DNA of 64,000 bases from Formosa agariphila KMM 3901. Its GTDB lineage: Bacteria; Bacteroidota; Bacteroidia; Flavobacteriales; Flavobacteriaceae. Numbering within the stretch: position 1 is the stretch's first letter; each line of letters begins with the position of its first letter. Position numbers and translations under genes: made by a program. Positions 1 to 8,415 of this stretch are shown here, piece after piece. The notes beneath the pieces are model-generated. The model was not told the origin of the DNA and did no database searches. It worked only from the letters and a program-made list of their open reading frames with translations. Location of the stretch: NCBI RefSeq assembly GCF_000723205.1, contig NZ_HG315671.1, positions 3,937,507 to 4,001,506 of the forward strand. The letters run 5' to 3'.

Positions 1-206
1 ATTTCTCCACTATTTCGTGGTCCAGGAATAGCATAAGTTTCTAAACGTTCACCATTGTTATTATTTACAATCTGAACTTTTTCACCTTGAATAATGTTTG
101 CTGCATCCATTAAATCTTCATCGATAGTGATACTACCAATGTAATTTAAATCTGCTCCAGTACATTTAACTCTGTGAATTTTCGATTTTACTACGTGAAT
201 TTGCAT
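1..206 (-). CDS. panD: Aspartate 1-decarboxylase, 3' end cut by window edge
   Basis: Makes beta-alanine from L-aspartate for pantothenate synthesis in the cytosol. The visible 68 codons begin [15 protein letters not shown] and contain YIGSITID, with Gly24-Ser25 at the position where PanD proenzymes self-cleave to form the pyruvoyl cofactor. The remaining C-terminal part lies outside the window. It follows panC by 13 bp on the same strand, so both beta-alanine supply and its condensation with pantoate are encoded together. A TAnnTTTG-like element sits directly before the ATG. Family assignment is firm from the N-terminus and the cleavage motif. Confidence 0.95.
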   Translation of the reverse strand, partial: MQIHVVKSKIHRVKCTGADLNYIGSITIDEDLMDAANIIQGEKVQIVNNNNGERLETYAIPGPRNSGE

Positions 207-210
207 GTGG

Positions 211-218
211 CAAAGTTA
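211..218 (-). promoter_or_regulatory. Possible -7 element just upstream of panD
   Basis: Read on the minus strand the bases are TAACTTTG, a full match to the Bacteroidota TAnnTTTG element. It lies in the 13-bp panC-panD gap, only 4 bp before the panD ATG, so a transcript from it would be leaderless or nearly so. No clear -33 TTG was found. It may be chance in AT-rich DNA. Confidence 0.3.
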
Positions 219-219
219 A

Positions 220-1068
220 TTAATTTAGTGCTAAATTATCTATTAATCTTATATCGTCTGCATATACTGCTACAAACGCGCGATAAAGTGTATTTTCTTT
301 TTTGTTATCTATAGTTTCTAGAGTATTTATATCTGCAATAACAAAATATTCCAACTCTAATAACGGATGGTTTTTAAACTGACTCTCAACCCATTCCATT
401 ACATCTTTAGCACTTTCTGTGCCAAACTTGATTTTAGAAGCTTTCAAGGTTTCATAAATAAATGGCGATGCTTCTAAATATTCTGGTGTTAAACGCACAT
501 TTCTAGAGCTCATAGCTAAACCACTATCTTCTCTTAAAATCTCGCAAGGCACAATGTTTACAGGCACATTATGCTTCTCTACCATCTTTTTTATAATGGC
601 TAATTGCTGAAAATCTTTTTCGCCAAAATACGCATTATCTGGAGTAACAATTTCAAACAATCGTTTTACAATGGTTCCAACACCGTCAAAATGTCCTGGT
701 CTGAATTTCCCTTCCATTTTGTGCTCTAATCCATCGAAATCGTATTCCACAGACTCTACCTTGTCTTCATAAACATCTTCAACAGCAGGCGCATACACTA
801 AAATATCATCAGATGCTGTTTTCAACAAGGCAACATCACGCTCCAATGTTCTTGGATATTTAACCAAATCGTCTGGATTATTAAACTGAGTAGGATTTAC
901 GAAAATACTCACTACCAACGCATCATTTTCGTCTAAAGCTCGCTGTACCAAAGACAGATGTCCTTTGTGCAACGCGCCCATTGTAGGAACCAATCCCAAA
1001 GTCTTACCTTGAGATTTTAATAGTTCTATTTCCTTTTTTAATTCCGATTGTTCTGTAAATATCTTCAC
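220..1068 (-). CDS. panC: Pantothenate synthetase
   Basis: Condenses pantoate and beta-alanine with ATP to pantothenate (cytosolic). The 282-residue length is typical. Visible motifs are VPTMGALHKGHLSLV near residue 27, containing the HxGH nucleotide-binding signature, FVNPTQF near 57, GEKDFQQL near 149, and the MSSRN motif near 187, all expected for the cytidylyltransferase-like fold of PanC. It is the first gene of a panC-panD pair on the minus strand and diverges from the glycogen-synthase-like gene. A TAACTTTG element 24 bp upstream is a likely promoter. Confidence 0.97.
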   Translation of the reverse strand: MKIFTEQSELKKEIELLKSQGKTLGLVPTMGALHKGHLSLVQRALDENDALVVSIFVNPTQFNNPDDLVKYPRTLERDVALLKTASDDILVYAPAVEDVYEDKVESVEYDFDGLEHKMEGKFRPGHFDGVGTIVKRLFEIVTPDNAYFGEKDFQQLAIIKKMVEKHNVPVNIVPCEILREDSGLAMSSRNVRLTPEYLEASPFIYETLKASKIKFGTESAKDVMEWVESQFKNHPLLELEYFVIADINTLETIDNKKENTLYRAFVAVYADDIRLIDNLALN

Positions 1069-1091
1069 CTTTAATAAAAAATTAACGGGGG

Positions 1092-1099
1092 CAAAGTTA
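1092..1099 (-). promoter_or_regulatory. Probable panCD promoter -7 element
   Basis: The minus-strand sequence TAACTTTG matches TAnnTTTG exactly and lies 24 bp upstream of the panC ATG in a divergent intergenic region. The -33 element is not obvious. Confidence 0.5.
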
Positions 1100-1130
1100 T
1101 TATTTTAGTAGCAATCTGCATAAAATTTTG

Positions 1131-1138
1131 TAATTTTG
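1131..1138 (+). promoter_or_regulatory. Probable promoter -7 element of the glycogen-synthase-like/glmS cluster
   Basis: TAATTTTG matches TAnnTTTG exactly and lies 39 bp upstream of the plus-strand ATG at 1178. It is back to back with the panC element, giving a compact divergent promoter. Confidence 0.5.
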
Positions 1139-1177
1139 CGTGTTTTTTATTTTGAATTCTCAAAAGCCCAGTAATTT

Positions 1178-1987
1178 ATGAAAGATAAGAGGATATTATA
1201 TGTATCATCTGAAGTAGTTCCTTATTTACCTGAAACAGAAATCTCTTCTATGTCGTTTGAAACGCCTAGAATGGTAAACCAACAGGGTGGACAAATCAGG
1301 ATATTTATGCCTAGATATGGAAACATTAACGAAAGGAGACATCAATTACACGAAGTTATAAGACTATCTGGAATTAATCTAGTAATTAACGACTTAGATA
1401 TGCCGCTTATTATAAAAGTAGCATCTATTCCTAAAGAACGTATACAAGTATATTTTATAGATAACGACGAATATTTTAAACGTAAAGCAACTCTTACAGA
1501 CGAGAATGGTGCTTTATTTTCTGATAACGACGAACGTGCTATTTTCTTTGCAAAAGGTGTTATAGAAACCGTTAAGAAATTAAATTGGTCACCAGATATT
1601 ATACACGTACACGGTTGGTTAGCATCTTTACTTCCATTGTATTTAAAGGAATATTTTGCAGGAGAACCTTTATTTAACGACAGTAAAGTTGTAACATCTA
1701 TTTACAACCAAGGTTACGAAGGCACGTTAAATAAAACGATGTCTGACAAAATTAAATTCGACAATATTAATGATGATGTTGTTAAAACGTTAAGCGAGCC
1801 TACATATAACAACTTAATGAAAGTAGCTATCGATTATTCCGATGCTCTTATTATTGGTTCTGAGGATATTTCTAAAGAAATAACTACACACTTAGACAAT
1901 TCTAACAAACCTGTTTTAGGATACAAGAACAAAGAAGAATTTGGCGAGGCGTATTCTAACTTCTACATGAATGAAGTTTTAAAATAA
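1178..1987 (+). CDS. Glycogen/starch synthase catalytic N-domain protein (short)
   Basis: At 269 residues it matches only the N-terminal lobe of GT5 glycogen/starch synthases: it begins KRILYVSSEVVPYLPETEI, has a GGQIRIFMPRYGNI stretch near 37 and DIIHVHGWLASLLPLYLKEY near 139, as in the glucosyl-acceptor lobe. The C-terminal lobe that binds ADP-glucose is absent; the frame ends cleanly before the next gene, so this looks like the natural length rather than a frameshift. The canonical KTGGL loop near the N-terminus is also replaced (PETEISSMS). A glycogen synthase activity is therefore doubtful. It probably shares a transcript with the DUF4270 gene (24-bp gap) and glmS. Confidence 0.8.
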   Translation: MKDKRILYVSSEVVPYLPETEISSMSFETPRMVNQQGGQIRIFMPRYGNINERRHQLHEVIRLSGINLVINDLDMPLIIKVASIPKERIQVYFIDNDEYFKRKATLTDENGALFSDNDERAIFFAKGVIETVKKLNWSPDIIHVHGWLASLLPLYLKEYFAGEPLFNDSKVVTSIYNQGYEGTLNKTMSDKIKFDNINDDVVKTLSEPTYNNLMKVAIDYSDALIIGSEDISKEITTHLDNSNKPVLGYKNKEEFGEAYSNFYMNEVLK

Positions 1988-2011
1988 TTCGTTTTACTTC
2001 ATAAAAAATAT

Positions 2012-3601
2012 ATGAAAAAGATTTTACAAGTCATTAAACTATCTAGTATACTTCTAGTTATACTAACAGTTTTAATAGCGTGCGATAAAGATTATAATTC
2101 TATCGGTACAGACATTGTTGGTAATAAAGATTTTATTACCGACAGTATAGAATACCCGATTATTGCTTACTCTAAAAAAGTAAAACCAGTACAAACTAAC
2201 GGTTTATCATCAAATTTATTAGGTGCCTATAACGATCCAGATTACGGAATCACTACAGCAAGTGTAGTTTCGCAAATGTACCCTAATACATACAGCCCTT
2301 ATTTTGGAATAAACCCTGAAATCGAATCCATAACTTTAACTTTACCATACTATTCTACAGCTGTTGAAGTTGACGACGAAGGTGGAACAACGTACAAGTT
2401 AGATTCTTTATACGGAACCGCTCCTATTAAATTATCGATTTATCAAAACACGTATTATTTAAGAAGTACGGATCCAAGTTCAGATTTTAACGAAAGTCAG
2501 TTGTATTACTCAAATGCAAATGAAACCATTAATTTCGACAACTTTAAAGGAGAACTTTTATACAGTAACACAAGTTTTTTCCCAAGTAACGAAGAAATTG
2601 TAATAGAAGAATACGACGAAGACACCGAAGAAGATGTTGTAACTAGCCGTTTATCGCCTAGACTACAAGTAGACCTTCTAAACACCAATAACTTTTGGGA
2701 GAAATTAATTTTCGACAAAGAAGACAGCCCTGAGTTAAGTAACCAGAACAACTTTGTAAATTACTTTAGAGGTATTTATATTAAAGCTGAAACTGTAGAT
2801 AATGATGGAAATCAAATCTTAATAAACTTCGATTCTGGAGATGCAGAAATTGCTATAAAGTATAACTACACTACCGAATCTGACACAGACGCAGAAATTT
2901 TTGAAGGCGAGTACACTCTTAAATTTAATACAACAAGAATTAATCTGTTTGAAAGTGATATAAATTTTTCTGATGGTAATGCTCTAACAGGAGACACTAA
3001 TTTATACTTAAAAGGAGGTGAAGGTTCTATGGCTGTTATAGATTTATTTCATGGTCCAGATGAAGATGGAGATGGTGAAGCAGATAGCTATTTAGACGAA
3101 TTTTTAGCCCAAAAAGATAAGTGGTTAATTAATGAAGCCCAATTAATTGTTTACGAAGACGAGAGTCAAATTAACACCGCAAACGACAATCATACGTACG
3201 ACAGATTATATGCTTACGATGTAAATAACAATCTCACTTTAATAGATTATTCTTTCGACCAGACAACAAATACAGGTGATCCTCTATATTCTAAAATTTC
3301 GCATTTGGGCCAACGTTTAGATACAGACGGTAACTATAAGTATAAAATACGCATAACAGAACATGTTAAAAATATTTTAACAAAAGATTCTACAAACACA
3401 AAAATTGGTTTAGTTTTATCAACTAATGTAAATAACACTCTGACTGCCGACTTATTAGGTAGCGAAGGTGAAGAGGTAACAGGGCTTCCAGAAGGAGCAA
3501 TTTTATCTCCTAAAGGAACGGTATTACATGGAAGTAATTCCAATGTTCCTGAAAATTTACGTGCTAAATTAAAAATTTATTACACCGAACCAGAAAACTA
3601 A
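2012..3601 (+). CDS. DUF4270 family lipoprotein
   Basis: A 529-residue protein with a lipoprotein signal ending LIAC, the Cys near residue 24 followed by DKDYNSIGTDIVG, the sequence I associate with the DUF4270 family of Bacteroidota. The body is rich in Asp, Glu, Asn and Thr, as in an extracytoplasmic beta-rich protein; no catalytic motif is recognised. Acidic residues right after the lipidated Cys fit surface export. It lies between the glycogen-synthase-like gene and glmS, with only 6 bp to glmS, so co-transcription is likely. Function is unknown; a cell-envelope role is inferred from location signal and neighbours. Confidence 0.85.
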   Translation: MKKILQVIKLSSILLVILTVLIACDKDYNSIGTDIVGNKDFITDSIEYPIIAYSKKVKPVQTNGLSSNLLGAYNDPDYGITTASVVSQMYPNTYSPYFGINPEIESITLTLPYYSTAVEVDDEGGTTYKLDSLYGTAPIKLSIYQNTYYLRSTDPSSDFNESQLYYSNANETINFDNFKGELLYSNTSFFPSNEEIVIEEYDEDTEEDVVTSRLSPRLQVDLLNTNNFWEKLIFDKEDSPELSNQNNFVNYFRGIYIKAETVDNDGNQILINFDSGDAEIAIKYNYTTESDTDAEIFEGEYTLKFNTTRINLFESDINFSDGNALTGDTNLYLKGGEGSMAVIDLFHGPDEDGDGEADSYLDEFLAQKDKWLINEAQLIVYEDESQINTANDNHTYDRLYAYDVNNNLTLIDYSFDQTTNTGDPLYSKISHLGQRLDTDGNYKYKIRITEHVKNILTKDSTNTKIGLVLSTNVNNTLTADLLGSEGEEVTGLPEGAILSPKGTVLHGSNSNVPENLRAKLKIYYTEPEN

Positions 3602-3607
3602 AAAATT

Positions 3608-5458
3608 ATGTGTGGAATAGTAGGATACATAGGTCATAGAGAAGCTTACCCAATAGTAATTAATGGACTTAAACGATTAGAATACCGTGGTTATGATAGT
3701 GCAGGTGTTGCAATTTATAACGGTACTGAGCTAAAAATATGTAAAACTAAAGGTAAAGTTTCTGATCTTGAAGAGCTCATCAATGAAAAGTTTGATACCA
3801 GTGGCTCTGTAGCTATTGGACATACACGTTGGGCAACTCATGGGGTTCCAAACGATGTAAACTCTCACCCTCACTACTCCAATTCTGGAGACTTAGTAAT
3901 TATCCATAACGGAATTATTGAAAACTACGAGTCGATTAAAAAAGAATTAATCACTAGAGGTTATACTTTTGAATCGGATACAGATACAGAAGTATTAGTA
4001 AACCTGATTGAAGAAGTATTAAAACAAGAAAAGAACTTAAAACTTGGAAAAGCAGTACAAATTGCTCTTAATCAAGTTGTAGGTGCCTATGCAATCGCTG
4101 TTTTCGACAAAAAGAAACCTAACGAAATTATTGCTGCCAAATTAGGAAGCCCGTTAGCTATTGGAGTTGGAGAAAACGAGTTTTTTATTGCAAGTGATGC
4201 CTCTCCATTTTTAGAATTCACAAAAAACGCAATCTACCTAGAAGACGAAGAATTAGCAATTATTCGTTTAGGAAAAGAGATTAAAGTTAGAAAAATAAAA
4301 GATGACTCATTAGTCGATCCTTATATTCAAGAACTTCAATTAAATATTGAACAAATTGAAAAAGGTGGCTACGAGCACTTTATGTTGAAAGAAATTTACG
4401 AACAACCTAATGCGATATTAGACACCTTTAGAGGTCGTTTATTAGCAAATGAAGGTATAATTAAGATGGCCGGAATTGAGGACAATATGAAAAAATTCCT
4501 TAACGCCGATCGTATTATTATCGTCGCTTGTGGAACATCTTGGCATGCTGGACTGGTTTCAGAATATATATTCGAAGATTTAGCGCGCATACCTGTTGAA
4601 GTAGAATATGCTTCAGAATTTAGATACAGAAATCCTGTTATTACAGAAAAAGATATTGTAATTGCCATTTCACAATCTGGAGAAACAGCAGATACTTTAG
4701 CTGCTATTAAATTAGCGAAATCTAAAGGTGCATTTGTTTTTGGTGTATGTAATGTTGTAGGGTCATCTATAGCTAGAGAAAGTGATGCGGGAGCATATAC
4801 TCATGCAGGTCCAGAAATAGGTGTTGCTTCTACTAAAGCATTTACAACTCAAATTACGGTCTTAACTTTAATGGCATTACGTTTAGCTCGAGCTAAAGGA
4901 ACCATGTCAAGCTCAGATTTCCGTCGTCATTTAATTGAGTTAGAACTTATCCCTGAAAAAGTAAAAAAAGCATTAGAATCAGACGCTTACGTAGAAACGG
5001 TAGCCGACATTTATAAAGACGCTAAAAACTGTTTATATTTAGGAAGAGGTTACAACTTCCCTGTAGCTTTAGAAGGCGCTTTAAAATTGAAAGAAATTTC
5101 TTATATACATGCTGAAGGATATCCTGCAGCAGAAATGAAACACGGACCTATTGCTTTAATTGATGAGCAAATGCCAGTTATCGTGATTGCTACTAAAAAA
5201 GGACATTACGAAAAAGTAGTCAGCAATATTCAAGAAATTAAATCTAGAAAAGGAAAAATTATTGGAATTGTTACCGAAGGAGACGAAAGTGTAAGAGACC
5301 TTGCAGATCACGTTATCGAAGTGCCTGATTGTTCAGAATCTTTATCACCATTATTAACAACGATTCCACTGCAATTATTATCTTATCATATAGCTGTAAA
5401 ACTAGGTAAAAACGTAGATCAACCTCGTAACCTAGCAAAATCTGTAACCGTAGAATAA
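3608..5458 (+). CDS. glmS: Glutamine-fructose-6-phosphate aminotransferase (isomerizing)
   Basis: Makes glucosamine-6-phosphate from fructose-6-phosphate and glutamine, the entry step to UDP-GlcNAc for peptidoglycan and LPS. The 616 residues start MCGIVGYIGHREAYP, with Cys2 as the N-terminal amidotransferase nucleophile after Met removal, then RLEYRGYDSAGVA and GHTRWATHG. Two SIS domains follow, with CGTSWHAG near 309, SQSGETADT near 355, and ALKLKEISYIHAEGYPAAEM near 491. The C-terminus LAKSVTVE is typical. It is last in its cluster, followed by a strong terminator. Its reaction opposes NagB encoded at 23.7 kb. Confidence 0.98.
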   Translation: MCGIVGYIGHREAYPIVINGLKRLEYRGYDSAGVAIYNGTELKICKTKGKVSDLEELINEKFDTSGSVAIGHTRWATHGVPNDVNSHPHYSNSGDLVIIHNGIIENYESIKKELITRGYTFESDTDTEVLVNLIEEVLKQEKNLKLGKAVQIALNQVVGAYAIAVFDKKKPNEIIAAKLGSPLAIGVGENEFFIASDASPFLEFTKNAIYLEDEELAIIRLGKEIKVRKIKDDSLVDPYIQELQLNIEQIEKGGYEHFMLKEIYEQPNAILDTFRGRLLANEGIIKMAGIEDNMKKFLNADRIIIVACGTSWHAGLVSEYIFEDLARIPVEVEYASEFRYRNPVITEKDIVIAISQSGETADTLAAIKLAKSKGAFVFGVCNVVGSSIARESDAGAYTHAGPEIGVASTKAFTTQITVLTLMALRLARAKGTMSSSDFRRHLIELELIPEKVKKALESDAYVETVADIYKDAKNCLYLGRGYNFPVALEGALKLKEISYIHAEGYPAAEMKHGPIALIDEQMPVIVIATKKGHYEKVVSNIQEIKSRKGKIIGIVTEGDESVRDLADHVIEVPDCSESLSPLLTTIPLQLLSYHIAVKLGKNVDQPRNLAKSVTVE

Positions 5459-5483
5459 ATAATATATTCTATTACTTATAAGC

Positions 5484-5521
5484 AAAGGCATTTAGAACGG
5501 AAGTTCTAAATGCCTTTTTTT
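5484..5521 (+). terminator. Rho-independent terminator after glmS
   Basis: A perfect 15-bp stem (AAAGGCATTTAGAAC, 5484-5498, pairing with 5503-5517) with a GGAA loop runs into a T tract. Confidence 0.9.
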
Positions 5522-5678
5522 GTACATACCAATCTTAAAAGTAAATTACTAAATAATCAAACTACTCGTCATTAAATTACGATATTGTTAATATAGATGT
5601 CTTTTTATTAGTAAATCATATTTTTTCTATAGTAAAAAAATGTATATTGCTAAACAAACACTTTAACTAAACTCGTAT

Positions 5679-8405
5679 ATGAAAAACATCCTTTCTCTTC
5701 TGGCCGTACTTGTTTGTAGCTTAACCTACTCACAAACAACATTTTCCGGAACCGTATTAGATGACAACAGTCAACCGCTCCCTGGTGCTAGTATAATAAT
5801 TGAAGGTACTACAACCGGAACCGTTACAAATTTCGACGGTAATTTTAACATTACTACAGATAGAACCCCACCTTTTAAAGTTAATGCAAGCAGTGTAGGA
5901 TTCGACCCTATGGTACTTGAAGTCACTTCCTCCAATCAAACTTTAAATTTTATCCTTAAAGAAGGTACCGTTTTAGATGAAGTTGTTATTTCTGCATCAC
6001 GTACACCAGAACGTATATTCGAATCACCTGTAACTATTGAACGTTTTGGACAGACAGAAATTAAAAATACAGCATCTGCCGATTTTTACGATGGATTAGA
6101 AAATTTAAAAGGTGTAGATATAAATACTAACAGTTTAACTTTTAAATCTATTAATACACGAGGTTTTGCATCTTTTTCTAATACACGATTTATGCAATTA
6201 GTAGACGGCATGGACAATTCTACACCCGCATTAAACTTCCCATTAGGGAATTTAGTTGGAATGACAGAAACAGATGTGTTAAGCGTAGAATTACTTCCTG
6301 GAGCTTCTTCTGCATTATATGGTGCCAATGCATTTAATGGTATTTTATTTATGCGAAGTAAAAATCCGTTCGATTACTCAGGAATTAGTGGTTACGTAAA
6401 ACAAGGTGTAACTTCTCAAGAAGCCGCTGGAACAAATTCGTATACCGATGTTGGAGTTAGAATTGCTCATAAATTCAGCGATGTTTTTGCAGCCAAGGTT
6501 AATTTTGGCTGGCTAAAAGGTACAGATTGGGCTGCAAATAATTATACAGGTAAACCAGGAACAGGTGCAACTAGAGCATCTGCAGATTACGATGGTTACA
6601 ACGTGTACGGAGACGAAGTTGCTACAAATATAAAAGCCGCATCTGGAGGACTAGGAATCATTCCAAACATGAATGTAAGTCGAACAGGATATTATGAAAC
6701 AGATTTAACCGATTACAATGCCGAAAGCTTAAAGGCCGATTGGGGATTATATTTTAGACCATGGAAAGATGATTTCGAGATATCTTATGTTGGAAAAGCA
6801 GGAACGGGAAACACCATTTACCAAGGAACAAACCGATACAACATTGCAAATTTCTTTCAACAACAACATAAATTAGAAGTGAAAAACGATAATTTTTTTG
6901 TTAGAGGATATATCGTTGCAGATAATGCCGGAGACTCTTACGATATGGTTTTTACCGGAATTAACATTAACAGAACGTGGAAAAGCGACCAACAATGGTT
7001 TGGCGAATACATTCAAACCTATGCAGCTGCGACATTAGGCGGAGCAACAGATACACAAGCACATGCCGATGCAAGAGCCGCAGCAGATCAAGGTCGTTTA
7101 ATTCCTGGAACAAGCGAATTTAAAGCCGCTTTCGATAAAGTGACTAGTGAACCAGATTTAACTAGAGGCTCTCAGTTTAAGGACGCCTCTAAATATTACC
7201 ATTCAGATGCGAACTATAATTTTAGCCATTTAACAGATTGGGCAGAAATTCAAGTGGGTGGTTCTTTTAGACAATACGATTTAAATTCGTCTGGGACCAT
7301 TTATACCGATAGCGATGGCTCTATTAAATATAACGAAATAGGATTATACACCCAACTTCAGAAAAAATTCTTAGCTAATGAAGCTTTAAAACTAACAGCG
7401 TCTTTACGTTACGATAAGTCTGAATTATTTGATGGTTTCTTCTCTCCAAGACTTTCTTTAGGATACACCATGGGAGAAACAGACAACCACAACATAAGAG
7501 GCTCTGTACAATCCGGATTTAGAAACCCAACAACACAAGATTTATTTATTGGCTTAGATTCAGGTCGAGCAATATTAGTCGGTTCTGCAGAAAGTAATTT
7601 AGATAGAGATATAAGAACTTACGATGTAAGTGCAAGCGGACAAGCTTTAGGACAACCTGCAACAGTTAATGTAGTAGGGAGAGCTGCTTACGAAAATGCT
7701 TTCAGCTTAAATTCTGTTCAAAATGGCGCTCCTGTTGCCACAAATACCGATATTGTAAAACCAGAACAAGTTTTATCTTTCGAAATTGGATATCGCGGAA
7801 AAATAGATGGTATTATTATCGATTTTAGCACCTATTACAACAAATACAAAGATTTTATTTCGAACGAAACAGTGCTTGTTCCTTTTTACGGAACTGCTGG
7901 AGACAATGGTTTATCGCTAGCAGCAATTCAAAACGGCGATTATGAGGCGTATCAAACCTATACAAACTCGGCGGCCGATGTCGAATCTTATGGTGCTTCT
8001 GTTCAACTGTCTACTAAAGTTTTTAATTCTTATGATTTATCTGCCAATTACACCTTTACAAAACAAGAATTCGATCAAGCGGCATACCCAGATTTCAGAA
8101 CCAATTTTAATACACCAGAACACAAAGTAAAAGCAAGTTTCGGAAACGTTAATCTATTTACAAATTTCGGTTTTAATGTTTCTTGGCGCTGGAGTGATGC
8201 CTATTTATGGCAATCTACCTTTGGAGACGGAGACATTCCTGCATATCATACTATAGATGCGCAAGTAAACTACAGAGTTCCATCTTTAAAATCTTCATTT
8301 AAATTAGGAGCAACAAATCTATTAGGCGATGAATATTATACTGCCATTGGTACAGGTTACATCGGCTCTATGTATTATGTTTCTTGGACAATTAACAACC
8401 TATAA
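5679..8405 (+). CDS. TonB-dependent receptor with carboxypeptidase-like N-domain
   Basis: Outer-membrane active transporter of 908 residues. After the signal peptide (MKNILSLLAVLVCSLTYSQ) comes a carboxypeptidase-regulatory-like beta-sandwich (FSGTVLDDNSQPLPGASI, to about residue 95), then the plug starting near VLDEVVISASRTPERI and the LPGASSALYGANAFNGILFM segment near 207, then the barrel ending in an aromatic-rich strand (YYVSWTINNL). No SusD-like gene follows; instead a surface lipoprotein with a GDSL-hydrolase fold starts 10 bp downstream, so the pair is probably co-transcribed and works together. The substrate cannot be told from sequence. A TATATTGC sequence near 5643 may be a weak promoter element. 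Confidence 0.93.
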   Translation: MKNILSLLAVLVCSLTYSQTTFSGTVLDDNSQPLPGASIIIEGTTTGTVTNFDGNFNITTDRTPPFKVNASSVGFDPMVLEVTSSNQTLNFILKEGTVLDEVVISASRTPERIFESPVTIERFGQTEIKNTASADFYDGLENLKGVDINTNSLTFKSINTRGFASFSNTRFMQLVDGMDNSTPALNFPLGNLVGMTETDVLSVELLPGASSALYGANAFNGILFMRSKNPFDYSGISGYVKQGVTSQEAAGTNSYTDVGVRIAHKFSDVFAAKVNFGWLKGTDWAANNYTGKPGTGATRASADYDGYNVYGDEVATNIKAASGGLGIIPNMNVSRTGYYETDLTDYNAESLKADWGLYFRPWKDDFEISYVGKAGTGNTIYQGTNRYNIANFFQQQHKLEVKNDNFFVRGYIVADNAGDSYDMVFTGININRTWKSDQQWFGEYIQTYAAATLGGATDTQAHADARAAADQGRLIPGTSEFKAAFDKVTSEPDLTRGSQFKDASKYYHSDANYNFSHLTDWAEIQVGGSFRQYDLNSSGTIYTDSDGSIKYNEIGLYTQLQKKFLANEALKLTASLRYDKSELFDGFFSPRLSLGYTMGETDNHNIRGSVQSGFRNPTTQDLFIGLDSGRAILVGSAESNLDRDIRTYDVSASGQALGQPATVNVVGRAAYENAFSLNSVQNGAPVATNTDIVKPEQVLSFEIGYRGKIDGIIIDFSTYYNKYKDFISNETVLVPFYGTAGDNGLSLAAIQNGDYEAYQTYTNSAADVESYGASVQLSTKVFNSYDLSANYTFTKQEFDQAAYPDFRTNFNTPEHKVKASFGNVNLFTNFGFNVSWRWSDAYLWQSTFGDGDIPAYHTIDAQVNYRVPSLKSSFKLGATNLLGDEYYTAIGTGYIGSMYYVSWTINNL

Positions 8406-8415
8406 CACTTAACAC

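Noticed and set aside
5459-5678. Regulatory RNA of glmS (ribozyme type)
   Set aside because: Only 6 bp precede glmS and nothing like the ribozyme core is seen; the structure after the gene is an ordinary terminator.
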